In this document: piece by piece, positions 27,992 to 37,128 of the stretch
Numbering within the stretch: the stretch's first letter is position 1
Layout: each line of letters opens with the position of its first letter
NCBI GenBank assembly: GCA_016706225.1
Contig: JADJKB010000022.1
Location: 248,001-312,000, forward strand
Source of the DNA: Myxococcales bacterium
GTDB lineage: Bacteria; Myxococcota_A; Polyangia; Polyangiales; Polyangiaceae
DNA: 64,000 nucleotides
Direction of reading: 5' to 3'
Notes under the pieces: generated by a model
Told to the model about the DNA's origin: nothing
Seen by the model: the letters and a program-made list of their open reading frames with translations, nothing else
Databases searched by the model: none
Program-made: the position numbers and the translations under genes

Positions 27992-28344
27992 CTGGCGCGC
28001 CGCTCGGAGAGCAACGCCCGGCCGAGCCTGGGTCGCGGCTCCGCATCCCGACGCGCGCTCTGACGCCGCTCTTCGCCTCCACGGCGATCGCCCAGCGGGC
28101 AGCACTCACCACGCAGCTCGGTCAGAGTCAGCGGGCGACGCCCAGCCATTGCCGCGTGGTTCGCACACAGAACGACGAAGCCGTTCTTGAGCTCGTGGCG
28201 CCGGAGCACACGAAGATCTGCGATCCCGCACACTGCGCAGGGTCCCGCCAGACTGTGTCCCCGCTCCAGACGTCGACAACAGGCAGGGCAGCGCGCCCGA
28301 CGCAGCCGCGCCGTGGGACGAGCACAAGACCCGCAGAGCTTCAC
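27988..28344 (-). CDS. Small zinc-ribbon-like protein
   Basis: A 118-residue basic protein with GTG start at 28344. It holds paired cysteines like those of zinc ribbons: CGSC (residues 3-6), CPACC (18-22), CAVCG (33-37) and a later LCANH. The middle part, LRRHELKNGFVVLCANHAAMAG, then RPLTLTELRGEC, looks like an ordered domain. The tail is Arg-rich. The cysteine spacing and His suggest one or two bound zinc ions and a nucleic-acid-binding or adaptor role, but no named family is recognised. It lies 89 bp downstream of nuoN on the same strand and could be read from the nuo transcript. GTG is used on the basis of the first CxxC; coding is likely but not certain. Confidence 0.58.
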   Translation of the reverse strand: MKLCGSCARPTARLRRARCPACCRRLERGHSLAGPCAVCGIADLRVLRRHELKNGFVVLCANHAAMAGRRPLTLTELRGECCPLGDRRGGEERRQSARRDAEPRPRLGRALLSERRAS

Positions 28345-28433
28345 GCGCCGAGCTAAGCCAGAAATCCCAGCAAGCGGCCAAGAATCGGGCTCAATTGACC
28401 CCGGAAAGGCCGGGTGGGCGCTCGCGCTGAGGC

Positions 28434-29897
28434 TCAAGGCAGCGAAGCTTGCCGCGCCGTCACGAACGGCTGCGTCGCCCGAGCCGCGTCGTCGAGCACG
28501 ATGCGGGGCCAGGCGCCGAAGGCAACGACCCCCACCAGGCACAGCGCCAGCGAGATCGCCAAGCCCGGCGCCGCCCGCAGCTCCACGTCGTGCTTCGGGG
28601 GTTTCATGTACATCGCGCGGGCGATCTGCATGTAATAAAAGAGCCCGACCACCGCGAGCACCGCGCCGAGGATCACGAGCGCGTAGAACCCACTCTGCCA
28701 CGCGGCGATGAACACGTTGAGCTTGGCCCAGAACCCGACCACGAACGGGATCCCCGCCAGGGAAAGCAGGAACACCAGCATTGCGAACGCGAGGGTCGGG
28801 GAGCGTTTCCACATGCCCTCGAACGCCGAGAGCGACGAGTCGCCAGTCTCGCGCTCGACGACCTCGACGATCTGGAACGCTCCGATGTTCGTGACCAGGT
28901 ACGCCACGAAGTAAAAGAGCAGCATCGTCGTGCCCGCGGTGCCGGAGACGAACGCCATCAGCATGTAACCGATGTGACCGATGCCCGAGTACGCCAGCAG
29001 ACGCTTCACGTCGGTCTGCACCACCGCCAGCAAGTTGCCCAAGATCATGCTGACCAGAGACAGCGCCAACATCACGGGCTGCCATTCGCTCTCTGCCTGG
29101 GCAAAACCATGGTGGAAGAGCGTGGCGAGGGCGGCAAAACCCGCCAGCTTCGGCGCCACGGACAGAAACGCCACGAACGGTGTGGGCGCGCCCTGGTAGG
29201 TGTCCGGCACCCACATGTGGAAGGGCACGACGCCAATCTTGAAGGCCATGCCGGCCAGCACCAGCATCACGCCCACCACGAACAGCGGCGTCATGGTCGT
29301 GTGGGCGATGACGTCGATGCGCGTCGAGCCGCTCATGCCGTAGACGAACGACAGCCCGAAGAACGTGATCGCCGCGCTGACCGCGCCGACCAGGTACAGC
29401 TTGAGCCCGGCTTCGGGACCGTCTTTCCCGACACCCCTCGGGTCGTCGGTCTTGGCGAAGGCGGCCAGCACGAACAGCGGCAACCCCATCAGCTCGAAGG
29501 CCACGATCAAGAGCACGAGATCCCGAGCGCCCGGCAAGAGGGTCATGCCGAGCACGCTGCACATGAGCAGCAGGTAGTATTCACCCTGTCGGTGCGGCTG
29601 GCGCTTGGCGACGTGATCCAGACTGCCGAGCGTGGCGAGCAGCCCCGCAGCCAGGAACGCACGCTTGAAGAACAGCGACCAGTGGTCCCCGATGTAGGCC
29701 CCGCCGAACGCACTGCCGGAGAGGTCCATCTGGAACGAAGCGAACAGCGCTCCGGCGAAGGTGGCAGCCGGAATCACGCCGATCGCCCGGTTGGGTTTTT
29801 CGCCGGAGAACAGGTCCGCCAGGAACGTCAGCAAGATGCCAGCGCACAACGCGAGGTCGAGGCTGAGTGGAAGCAGGTCGATGACGGAGACGTTCAT
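28434..29897 (-). CDS. nuoN: NADH-quinone oxidoreductase subunit N
   Basis: A 487-residue, 14-helix inner-membrane subunit of complex I, of usual length. It is one of the three antiporter-like subunits (N, M, L) that carry protons in the membrane arm. Key features: the discontinuous helix region with conserved charged residues around LYLVGAVSAAITFFGLSFVYGMSG, the Lys-bearing helix in VVQTDVKRLLAYSGIGHIGYML, and FIAAWQSGFYALVILGAV toward the end. The start ATG overlaps the nuoM stop (ATGA). It is preceded by GGAGGTGA, an ideal ribosome-binding site, inside nuoM. It is the last recognised nuo gene of the cluster. Confidence 0.96.
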   Translation of the reverse strand: MNVSVIDLLPLSLDLALCAGILLTFLADLFSGEKPNRAIGVIPAATFAGALFASFQMDLSGSAFGGAYIGDHWSLFFKRAFLAAGLLATLGSLDHVAKRQPHRQGEYYLLLMCSVLGMTLLPGARDLVLLIVAFELMGLPLFVLAAFAKTDDPRGVGKDGPEAGLKLYLVGAVSAAITFFGLSFVYGMSGSTRIDVIAHTTMTPLFVVGVMLVLAGMAFKIGVVPFHMWVPDTYQGAPTPFVAFLSVAPKLAGFAALATLFHHGFAQAESEWQPVMLALSLVSMILGNLLAVVQTDVKRLLAYSGIGHIGYMLMAFVSGTAGTTMLLFYFVAYLVTNIGAFQIVEVVERETGDSSLSAFEGMWKRSPTLAFAMLVFLLSLAGIPFVVGFWAKLNVFIAAWQSGFYALVILGAVLAVVGLFYYMQIARAMYMKPPKHDVELRAAPGLAISLALCLVGVVAFGAWPRIVLDDAARATQPFVTARQASLP

Positions 29898-31501
29898 CGT
29901 TCACCTCCGGCGGCCGTGCTGGTGAAGATCTTCGCCGGCGCCTCGAGGGCGGCGCTCGTGCCCCTTCGGTGTTTGCCCTGCGCTCGAGCCAGGTACCCCG
30001 GCGTCGCCTTGTCGATGAAGTCGAGCACGATGACCGGGTAACAGCCGAACACGATGATACAGACGCCGAGAATGATGGGCGCGGCCCACTCGGTGCCGGT
30101 GGCGTCGCTCAGCTCGTGGAACTTGTCACTCGGTCCCGGGCCCCAGAAGATCTGGCGCACCGCTCGGAGCACGTAGACCGCGGTGATGAACGCGCCGAGG
30201 ATGCCGGGGATCGCCCACCACCAGTGAGCGCTCTGCCAGGCGCCCAGGAAGACCAGGAGCTCCGAGACAAATCCTGCCGTGCCGGGCAGACCGAGGGACG
30301 AGAGCCCCGCCAGCGTGAAGAACACCGCGACCGCCGGCATCGATTTGGCGAAGCCGCCCATGCCGGGAACGTGGCGAGAGTGCGCGCGCTCGTAGACCAG
30401 GCCGACGAGCGCGAAGAACATGCCCGTCATGATGCCGTGGGCGAACATCTGGTAGATGGCGCCGTTCCAGCCGTTCGGTGTCAGCGTGGCCGCGCCCAGC
30501 ATGACCACACCCATGTGGCTCACCGACGAGTAGGCGATGATGTACTTGAGGTCCTTCTGGCTCATCGCGCTGAGGGCGCCGTAGACCACGTTGATGACCG
30601 CGATGCCGCCGACCCAGGGAGCCCAGACCTGAGCGCCCTCGGGCAGCATCATCATGCCCACCCGCATCACCCCGAAGGCGCCGAGCTTCATCAGCACACC
30701 GGCGTGCAGCATGGACACGGCGGTCGGCGCAGAGGCGTGACCGTCGGGCGACCAGGTGTGGAATGGAAACACGCCGCCGAGCGAGCCGAAGCCAAGCCAC
30801 AGGAAGGGGAACGCCCAGAGCTGTAGATCCCTGCTGTACGGATGGTCGCCGAGCACCGCCATGTCGAAGGTGCGCGCGCCGGCGGCCAGGTACATCGCGA
30901 TGATGGCGACCAGGATGAAGGCGGAGCCGACCAGCAGCATCAGCGTCAGCTTCATCGCCGCGTATTCGCGCCCGCCGATGTCGAGCAGCCTCCACACGAA
31001 CTTGAAGGGACCGGCCTCGGTCACCGCGTGGCTCGAGCCCCAGATGCCGATCAAGAGGTACATCGGCAGCACGGCGATCTCGTAGAACAGGAAGAACACG
31101 AACAGGTCCTGCGACACGAACACACCGAACACACCAGCGACCAGCACCAGCAGAAAGACGAAGAACTCTTTGCCGCGCTCCTTCAGCGTCCAGCTGGCGA
31201 GCACTCCGGCGGTGATGATGATGCCGGTGAGCAAGAGCAGCGACACCCCCCAGCCATCGACGGCGAGTGAGATCCGGATGCCGAGCGACGGCACGAGCGG
31301 GTAACTCTCCGCCAGCTGCAGTCCACCCTTGTCGAGGTCGTACAGCCGCGCGACCTGCACGCTGCCGACGAGCGACACGAGCGCACCCGCGAGGGACACC
31401 AGGCGCACCAGCTGCCGCTGGGTGTCCGGCACGAGGAACAGCACCACCGCCGCGACGAACGGCGCCGCGATGATCAGGCTGAGCAACGGCAGGCCCATCA
31501 T
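29894..31501 (-). CDS. nuoM: NADH-quinone oxidoreductase subunit M
   Basis: A 535-residue antiporter-like membrane subunit of complex I, within the usual range. The hallmark segments are FLFYEIAVLPMYLLIGIWG (conserved Glu in TM5, residues about 140-160), FPFHTWSPDGHASAPTAVSMLHAG, and MSQKDLKYIIAYSSVSHMGVV with the conserved Lys. Two start codons stand in tandem (ATGATG); the first is listed. The start overlaps the nuoL stop, and the stop overlaps the nuoN start, so L, M and N are translationally coupled. It pumps protons as part of the membrane arm. Confidence 0.97.
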   Translation of the reverse strand: MMGLPLLSLIIAAPFVAAVVLFLVPDTQRQLVRLVSLAGALVSLVGSVQVARLYDLDKGGLQLAESYPLVPSLGIRISLAVDGWGVSLLLLTGIIITAGVLASWTLKERGKEFFVFLLVLVAGVFGVFVSQDLFVFFLFYEIAVLPMYLLIGIWGSSHAVTEAGPFKFVWRLLDIGGREYAAMKLTLMLLVGSAFILVAIIAMYLAAGARTFDMAVLGDHPYSRDLQLWAFPFLWLGFGSLGGVFPFHTWSPDGHASAPTAVSMLHAGVLMKLGAFGVMRVGMMMLPEGAQVWAPWVGGIAVINVVYGALSAMSQKDLKYIIAYSSVSHMGVVMLGAATLTPNGWNGAIYQMFAHGIMTGMFFALVGLVYERAHSRHVPGMGGFAKSMPAVAVFFTLAGLSSLGLPGTAGFVSELLVFLGAWQSAHWWWAIPGILGAFITAVYVLRAVRQIFWGPGPSDKFHELSDATGTEWAAPIILGVCIIVFGCYPVIVLDFIDKATPGYLARAQGKHRRGTSAALEAPAKIFTSTAAGGER

Positions 31502-33333
31502 CGGAGGATCCCCCAGGTCGCGAGCACGACGGCACCGGCGATCACGGCGTACACGTAGTCTGCCGCGTTACCGGTCTGCAGCTTGCGGGCCCGGCGTCCG
31601 CCCATGATGGTGGCCCAGGCCAGAAAGTTCATCACGCCGTCGACGACGTAGCGGTCGAACCAACCGACGATGTTGGCGAGGCCGAGCGCGAGCTTGTGGA
31701 AGGCAAACAGGTACAGTTTGTCGACCGCTCCGGAGCGGGCAACCTGAGCAACCGGCGCGAGGAAAGCGAAGCTCGACTCCGGCAACCAACGCGCACCGTA
31801 GACGGCGTACGCAAGCACGAGGCCTGCCAGGCCGAGCACGGAGGCGGCCCCGCCGACGGCGCCCAGGTGGAAGTGATATTCGACGCCGTAGAGACCGGCG
31901 AAGCGCTTGCCGAAGTACCCCAGGCCAACGGACAGGACGGCGAGCAGCACCAGAGGCGCGAGCATACTGGGCCCGCTCTCGTGGGCGGCCTGGGTCTTCT
32001 TGGTGGCCTTGCCGAAGAAGGCCAGGAAAACCACGCGCCCCATGTAGAAGGCGGTCAAGAAGGCCGCGATCATCAGCATGCCGAGCGGCCCGTAGGCGTG
32101 GTGCTCGTACAGCGCCTCGAGGATCAGATCTTTGCTGAAGAAGCCGGCCAGGCCCGGCACTCCCGCCAGCGCCAGCGCACCGAAGATGAACGTCACCGCC
32201 GTGACCTTCATCTTGGGCCACAGATAGCCCATGTCCGCGAGCTCGTTGGAGTGCACCGCGTGGATCACACTGCCGGCACCGAGGAAGAGCAGCGCCTTGA
32301 ACGCGGCGTGGGTCGTGAGGTGGAAATATCCGCCCATCAACGAGCCCGCGCCCAGCGCGCTCACCATGTACCCGAGCTGGGAGCAGGTCGAGTAGGCGAG
32401 CACCTTCTTGATGTCGGTCTGCACGACGGCGATGATCGCGGCAAAGAGCGCCGTGAACGCCCCGAGCCAGGTCATCAGCTCACGCACCGGCAGCGCCTGG
32501 AACAGCGGATTGGCGCGCACGATCAGGTAGACGCCGGCGGCCACCATGGTGGCGGCGTGCAGCAGCGCGGAGACCGGCGTCGGGCCTTCCATCGCGTCCG
32601 GCAGCCAGATGTGCAGCGGGAACTGCGCGCTCTTACCCATCACCGCCAAGAACAGCCCGAACCCGATCCACATGTGAAGCGTCGGATCCGTGGGAGCCGT
32701 CCAGCCGAACCCACCCGTCGAGACGAACAACAGCACCACACCAGCCACGAAGCCCATGTCGGCGAGCTTGGTGGTCCAGAAGGCTTTGACGGCCGCGCGC
32801 GCGGCGCTGGGTTTCTGCCAGTAGAAACCGATCAGCAAATAACTGGTGAGGCCGACCAGCTCCCAGCCAGCGAACAACTGGAGCACGTTCGGCGCGAGGA
32901 CCAGCGTGTTCATGCTGAAGATGAACAGCGAGTGGTAGCCGAAGTAGCGACCAAACGCGGCGGGTGGCTCGTCCGCCATGTAGCCGAGGGAGAAGACCTG
33001 CACCGAGGTCGCCACGGTCGTCACGACGACCAGCATCGGCACGCTGATGCCGTCGATGCGCACACCGATGTCGGCGATGGTCTGACCGCTCGAGGGCAAC
33101 CAACGCACCGTCTGGATCAAGATGTCGGACGGCGCGCGCAGCTGCCGCAGCATCAAGAACACGGCGCCGACCAGCGACAGGGCGGCGGCGAGGATGGCCA
33201 GATACGCCGCCGGTTTGCCGGCCTTGCGCAGCGGGACGGCCACTGCAATGACAAACGCCGCCGCGAGCGGGGCGAAGAGCGCGACGAGCGCCCAGGCGAC
33301 GGGTGAAAGTCCGAACAGCATGCCGAGGCTCAC
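31498..33333 (-). CDS. nuoL: NADH-quinone oxidoreductase subunit L
   Basis: A 611-residue subunit, the distal antiporter-like component of the complex I membrane arm. Conserved stretches include the TM5 region ELVGLTSYLLIGFYW (Glu), FPLHIWLPDAMEGPTPVSALLHAATMVAAG and VVQTDIKKVLAYSTCSQLGYMVSALG (Lys). The C-terminal part contains the long lateral helix and a final hydrophobic helix (YAVIAGAVVLATWG). The listed GTG start overlaps the nuoK stop (GTGA); an ATG four codons on (MLFGLSPVAW) is an alternative. Length is at the short end of the usual 600-650. Confidence 0.97.
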   Translation of the reverse strand: MSLGMLFGLSPVAWALVALFAPLAAAFVIAVAVPLRKAGKPAAYLAILAAALSLVGAVFLMLRQLRAPSDILIQTVRWLPSSGQTIADIGVRIDGISVPMLVVVTTVATSVQVFSLGYMADEPPAAFGRYFGYHSLFIFSMNTLVLAPNVLQLFAGWELVGLTSYLLIGFYWQKPSAARAAVKAFWTTKLADMGFVAGVVLLFVSTGGFGWTAPTDPTLHMWIGFGLFLAVMGKSAQFPLHIWLPDAMEGPTPVSALLHAATMVAAGVYLIVRANPLFQALPVRELMTWLGAFTALFAAIIAVVQTDIKKVLAYSTCSQLGYMVSALGAGSLMGGYFHLTTHAAFKALLFLGAGSVIHAVHSNELADMGYLWPKMKVTAVTFIFGALALAGVPGLAGFFSKDLILEALYEHHAYGPLGMLMIAAFLTAFYMGRVVFLAFFGKATKKTQAAHESGPSMLAPLVLLAVLSVGLGYFGKRFAGLYGVEYHFHLGAVGGAASVLGLAGLVLAYAVYGARWLPESSFAFLAPVAQVARSGAVDKLYLFAFHKLALGLANIVGWFDRYVVDGVMNFLAWATIMGGRRARKLQTGNAADYVYAVIAGAVVLATWGILR

Positions 33334-33629
33334 CCTTTCAACGCCCGAGCGCCGTCGACCAGCACGTCTTTCTGGGACCGGTAGAGCAGGATCACCAGCG
33401 CGAGGCCCACCACCACCTCTGCCACGGTGAGCGCGATGGCAAAGACCGCAAAAACCTGGCCGACGGAGCTCTGATGATAGTGCGAGAACGCCACGAAGTT
33501 GATGTTCACGGCGTTCATCATCAGCTCGACGCTGAGCAAGATGCCGATCACGTTGCGACGCGAGATGACGCCGTAGATACCAACGGAGAACAGCGCCGCG
33601 CTGAGCAAGAGGACAGGCTGGAGCGGCAT
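33330..33629 (-). CDS. nuoK: NADH-quinone oxidoreductase subunit K
   Basis: A 99-residue, three-helix membrane subunit, of exactly the usual size. The conserved glutamates of the proton path are in LLSVELMMNAVNINFVAF (TM2) and in ALTVAEVVVGLALVI (TM3). The ATG overlaps the nuoJ stop by one base (TGATG), and the stop overlaps the nuoL start (GTGA). Confidence 0.97.
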   Translation of the reverse strand: MPLQPVLLLSAALFSVGIYGVISRRNVIGILLSVELMMNAVNINFVAFSHYHQSSVGQVFAVFAIALTVAEVVVGLALVILLYRSQKDVLVDGARALKG

Positions 33630-34171
33630 CAGGTCGCCTTCCTCCCGCGGACGGGCATGACGCGCTCCGTCTCCGCGCCGAAGTCGGCTTTCCGGGCCAG
33701 CACGATGGCGCCGATCATCGCAATGAGCAGCAGGATGCTCAGCACCTCGAACGCCAGGAGGTGCTCGGTCAGGAAGGCGTGGCCGATCTCCTGGGTCGCG
33801 ACCATGCGCCCCGGGCCGGTGGGCAGCCCCGGAGTCCGGTAGATGGCGGCGGCAACGACCCCGAACAGAACCGAGCCCGCGAGCACGCCCGGCACACGCC
33901 GGCTCCCGGTGCTCTCGTTCTCGATCATCAAACGCTCGTGGCGGCGTGTGAGCATGACGCCGAAGAGCATCAGGGTGATGACTCCGCCCGTGTAGAGCAG
34001 GATCTGGATGCCGGCGAGGAACGGTGCCTGGAGCAGCACGAAGAGCGCAGCCGTCGTGGCCAACGTGACCGCCAGCCAGAGCACGGCGTGAACGAGGTTC
34101 TTGCTGAGGACCACGAACAGCGCCGACGAGAGCAGGCAAGCCGCGACGATGCCGAATGCGATGGGGTCCAT
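33629..34171 (-). CDS. nuoJ: NADH-quinone oxidoreductase subunit J
   Basis: A 180-residue subunit with five predicted helices. The family-typical start is MDPIAFGIVAACLLSSALFVV, and the third helix region QILLYTGGVITLMLFGVML matches the conserved NuoJ segment that bends during turnover. A GTG at 34198 would add nine residues; its only purine-rich upstream stretch (GAGAGAG) touches the codon, so the ATG is preferred. It is the first gene of the nuoJKLMN operon. The 266-bp gap before the divergent gene at 34438 must hold the promoter; no clear -35/-10 boxes are visible. Confidence 0.93.
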   Translation of the reverse strand: MDPIAFGIVAACLLSSALFVVLSKNLVHAVLWLAVTLATTAALFVLLQAPFLAGIQILLYTGGVITLMLFGVMLTRRHERLMIENESTGSRRVPGVLAGSVLFGVVAAAIYRTPGLPTGPGRMVATQEIGHAFLTEHLLAFEVLSILLLIAMIGAIVLARKADFGAETERVMPVRGRKAT

Positions 34172-34437
34172 GACCAGGGCGCCGACCCGGGGTTTCACCT
34201 CTCTCGGTGGGCCGTGGTCGACGCGGGCGCGGAGGGTACTCTCGGGTCCATTGAGCCGTCAGCCCCTGATCTCGGGTTTTTCACCGGGATTTCGGCTGGG
34301 GCCGGAATTCCGCGGCGTCGGTCGGGGGGGCAAGGCCGAAGGCGGGCCGCCGCCCGCGAAATAAATGGCGCCGGGGCCGCGAACGATCCCCGACGGCGGC
34401 CATCGGGGCCGTCTGGCGAAAGGCAACGGACCCTCTG

Positions 34438-34695
34438 ATGAACTCGCTCCCCTCGCACGCACCCGGTGAACTCGACGCCACGGATTTCTTCGCGATCGTG
34501 CTCAGCGTGCTGGCCCCGGGACTCGGCCACGTCGTGCTGGGTCAGGTCGCCAAGGGCCTGGTGATCATGGCCCTGGTCATCGCGTCCTGCGGCGTGGGGT
34601 ACATCGTGTCGGCCATCGTCGCCCTCGATGCGTTCATGGTGGCCAAGGCCCGACGCCGCCGGGCAATCGGGGACTGGGAGCTCTTCCCCGAATAG
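34438..34695 (+). CDS. Small TM2-like membrane protein
   Basis: An 85-residue protein with two hydrophobic helices (about residues 17-35 and 42-65), separated by PGLGHVVLGQVAKG. The Pro-Gly-x-Gly-(His)-x-x-x-Gly-x-x-x-Lys-Gly pattern is the hallmark of TM2-domain and related small membrane proteins. It ends in a basic cluster (KARRRR) and an acidic tail. No function is established for bacterial members. It is divergent from the complex I operon and 37 bp upstream of a lipoprotein gene. Confidence 0.8.
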   Translation: MNSLPSHAPGELDATDFFAIVLSVLAPGLGHVVLGQVAKGLVIMALVIASCGVGYIVSAIVALDAFMVAKARRRRAIGDWELFPE

Positions 34696-34732
34696 CGCAG
34701 CGCTCCAAACCGGCGTGGTACCTTGCCTTCGC

Positions 34733-35224
34733 ATGCGGGGTTCGAGGTCCACTCCGGTCGCCGCGGTCGCGCTCGTGCTCTGGGTCAGCGGCTGCGATTC
34801 AACACGTCCAACGCCGCCGACGCCGCCCTTGGCGGAGCCGGAGGGCCCGCGTACGACCACGTCAGTCGCTCCGCCAGAGAATGTGGCTCCCCCACCCGCG
34901 ACCGCCGCTCCTTCACCGACCCAGCCCGCGGAAGAACCCGACAAGAAGGGGCTCGAGCTCGTGCCGGGCAAACGCAAGCTGGTGGTCCGCTACCGCGAGG
35001 CGCTGCCCTGCGACGCGGTCTACGAGTACCGAACGAACGTGCGGGGCAAGGTCATCAGCGTAGATGCGATCGACGTCTACAAGGGCTCGCTGCGCGTCGC
35101 CTGTGCCTCACCCCGCACGCTGGAGACGACGCTGGAGGGCCTCGCCCCGGGGGAATACCGAGTGAAAATGAACCCCGGCCCGGGCTGGGGTGTGATCGAG
35201 GGGCAAGCCAAAATCACGCCCTGA
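34733..35224 (+). CDS. Small putative lipoprotein
   Basis: A 163-residue predicted lipoprotein. The ATG gives a signal with an Arg n-region and a lipobox ending at Cys21 (LWVSGC). A Pro/Thr/Ala-rich linker runs to about residue 75. The mature domain of some 85 residues is beta-rich (KLVVRYREALPCDAVYEYR, LEGLAPGEYRVKM) with two cysteines that could pair. The Leu-Ala-Pro-Gly-x-Tyr-x-Val segment is like strands of carboxypeptidase-regulatory or fibronectin-like folds. Family not recognised. Confidence 0.75.
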   Translation: MRGSRSTPVAAVALVLWVSGCDSTRPTPPTPPLAEPEGPRTTTSVAPPENVAPPPATAAPSPTQPAEEPDKKGLELVPGKRKLVVRYREALPCDAVYEYRTNVRGKVISVDAIDVYKGSLRVACASPRTLETTLEGLAPGEYRVKMNPGPGWGVIEGQAKITP

Positions 35225-35267
35225 CGCGGCGGCGGGAGTGCGAGGCGTTCGAGCGCGCCGGGCCATC

Positions 35268-36926
35268 ATGCTACGAGACTTTCACGTGCCCTTCCGAGCG
35301 AAGATCGCCCTCCTGATTGCGCTGCTCGTCGCCCTGGTCGGCGGCTCGGCGGCAGCGGCCAAGTCCCGTGACGTGGCCGCCAAGAAGCAGATCGACGAGG
35401 CGATCAACGAGCACTACGTCACCACCAACTTCAATCGGGCCGAGAAGGTCCTGCTCGGCGCGATCAAGACCTGCGGTGGGCAGTGCAGCCCCGCGGTGAC
35501 CGCGAAGGCGTGGATGTACATCGGCATCGTGCGCGGTAGCGGCAAGAACGATCAGAAGGGCGCGCGTGAAGCCTTTGTCAACGCCATCGCCTCCGATGCC
35601 GGAGTGGAGCTGGACGCCGCGCTGGCCACGCCGCAGACCAAGAAGACCTTCAACGCCATCAAGCGCACTCGCCCGAGCGGTGTCAGCTCACCGAGCGAAA
35701 CCGACAGCGTCGATCTCGAGGAGCCCGAGAGCACCGGGGGCTCGATGGACTGCTCACTCAAGGTGACCGAGGTCCAGACCCGGCGCCCGATCCCGATCGC
35801 CTGCCGCGGCGGCGAGGGCGCCAAGAAGATCGATCTGCGTTACAAATTCGGAGGGGGCGGCTGGAAGACCCTCAAGATGAAGAAGAAGCGTGGCGCTCTG
35901 CAGGCCACGATCCCCTGCAAGGATCTGCAGCGGAAGGGCACCTTGCGCTTCTACGTCCGCGGCGTGGATGGCAACGGTGACCCGGTGGACGGCTACGCAA
36001 AGAAGAGCAAACCCATCGAGATTGACATCGTCAAGCGAACCGAAGAAGAGCCGCCGTCGTTCCCCGACAAGGCTCCACCCGGGCGCTGTCCGCAATCCGA
36101 GGAGACGGAGGCCGCGGACTGTGAGTCGAGCGACGACTGCGACGGCGGGCTCAGCTGTAATGAAGGGAAATGCGCCGCGGCGAAGAAGAAACACGGCGCG
36201 GCCAAAGAGAGCTGGCTCGGCCTGCATTTCGCCTACGATTTCGCCTTCACCGGTGGCAAGGAGGTGTGCTCGCAGGAGAGCCAGCTGAACAACGGTTTTG
36301 CCTGTTACCACCAGGACACCGAAGAGCAGTACCGCTTCGACCCGCATCCCACGTACGCGGACGAGATCAAGAGCGGCATAGCCCCCGCGACCGCGCGCGC
36401 GTTGATCTCGTTCGATCAGCTGGCCACCCCGAACCTCAGCGTTGGTGCGCGCGTGGGTTACGCGTTTGGTGGCGGCCCGCCATCGGGCAAGAAGAAGGAC
36501 GCGAAGTTCTTGCCCTTCCACGCCGAGCTGCGCGGTTCCTACTGGTTCGGTGACAAGCCCTTTGCGGATTCCGGCTTGCGCCCGTACGTCGGAGCCCAGG
36601 GCGGCGCCGCACAGGTCGACGCAAAGCTGCCGGTGAAGATCGGCGATTGTGCAGGCGTCCCCGGCGGACCGGCGAGCAAACCGGGCGCAACGATCGCCAA
36701 GGACGGCGCCTACTACGACGCCTGCAAACGCGGGAACGCGCCGCCGGTGCCGCTGAAGCTCGATGCGTACAAGAAACTCGGCAAGGCGTTCATCGGTCTC
36801 CACGCCGGCATCGTGTACGCGGTCAGCGCCGACAGCGGGCTCCAGCTCAACGTCAACTTCATGCAGATGCTGCCGACGAGCGGACAGGTGATCGAGCCGT
36901 CGCTGGGGTACGTCGTCGGGTTGTGA
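35268..36926 (+). CDS. Exported protein with helical N-domain and outer-membrane-barrel-like C-domain
   Basis: A 552-residue protein. The ATG gives a Sec-type signal (hydrophobic core about residues 12-28) with cleavage after Ala-Ala-Ala. Residues 33-130 look like helical repeats (AEKVLLGAIKTC, WMYIGIVRGSG, AREAFVNAIASD), similar to TPR. A central domain (about 160-270) appears beta-rich. A Cys-rich stretch near 285-315 (CESSDDCDGGLSCNEGKC) resembles a small disulphide knot. The last 230 residues have alternating hydrophobic strands (LGLHFAYDFAF, LSVGARVGYAFGG, AELRGSYWFGD, FIGLHAGIVYAV) and end in Leu, consistent with an outer-membrane barrel. Myxobacteria carry many such TPR-barrel fusions; their roles are unknown. 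Confidence 0.75.
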   Translation: MLRDFHVPFRAKIALLIALLVALVGGSAAAAKSRDVAAKKQIDEAINEHYVTTNFNRAEKVLLGAIKTCGGQCSPAVTAKAWMYIGIVRGSGKNDQKGAREAFVNAIASDAGVELDAALATPQTKKTFNAIKRTRPSGVSSPSETDSVDLEEPESTGGSMDCSLKVTEVQTRRPIPIACRGGEGAKKIDLRYKFGGGGWKTLKMKKKRGALQATIPCKDLQRKGTLRFYVRGVDGNGDPVDGYAKKSKPIEIDIVKRTEEEPPSFPDKAPPGRCPQSEETEAADCESSDDCDGGLSCNEGKCAAAKKKHGAAKESWLGLHFAYDFAFTGGKEVCSQESQLNNGFACYHQDTEEQYRFDPHPTYADEIKSGIAPATARALISFDQLATPNLSVGARVGYAFGGGPPSGKKKDAKFLPFHAELRGSYWFGDKPFADSGLRPYVGAQGGAAQVDAKLPVKIGDCAGVPGGPASKPGATIAKDGAYYDACKRGNAPPVPLKLDAYKKLGKAFIGLHAGIVYAVSADSGLQLNVNFMQMLPTSGQVIEPSLGYVVGL

Positions 36927-36942
36927 CGCGCGCCGCCTGACC

Positions 36943-37060
36943 TCAGTGGGGCACGCTACGCAGGATCTGCTCGAATCGGGAGAGGTGAGCTTCGCCCTCC
37001 AGAGCTGCGCTGAGCTGGGCGAGCGTTGTAGGGCCGCCAGCTCCTCCGGGCTGGCACGCA
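36943..37060 (-). pseudogene. Possible frameshifted remnant of a small gene
   Basis: On the minus strand, RASPEELAALQR (about 37060-37025) continues in a shifted frame as LAQLSAALEGEAHLSRFEQILRSVPH and stops at 36943. Together they resemble the C-terminus of a helical protein interrupted by one frameshift. A GTG within the second frame would give only 41 residues. The evidence is composition only, and the function is not recognisable. Confidence 0.28.
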
Positions 37061-37128
37061 CGCTGCACAGCTGTGGTGTGCCAATTTTGCCCCGAGGCAG
37101 AACGGCGTCCGTACCCCGGAGGGCCCCC

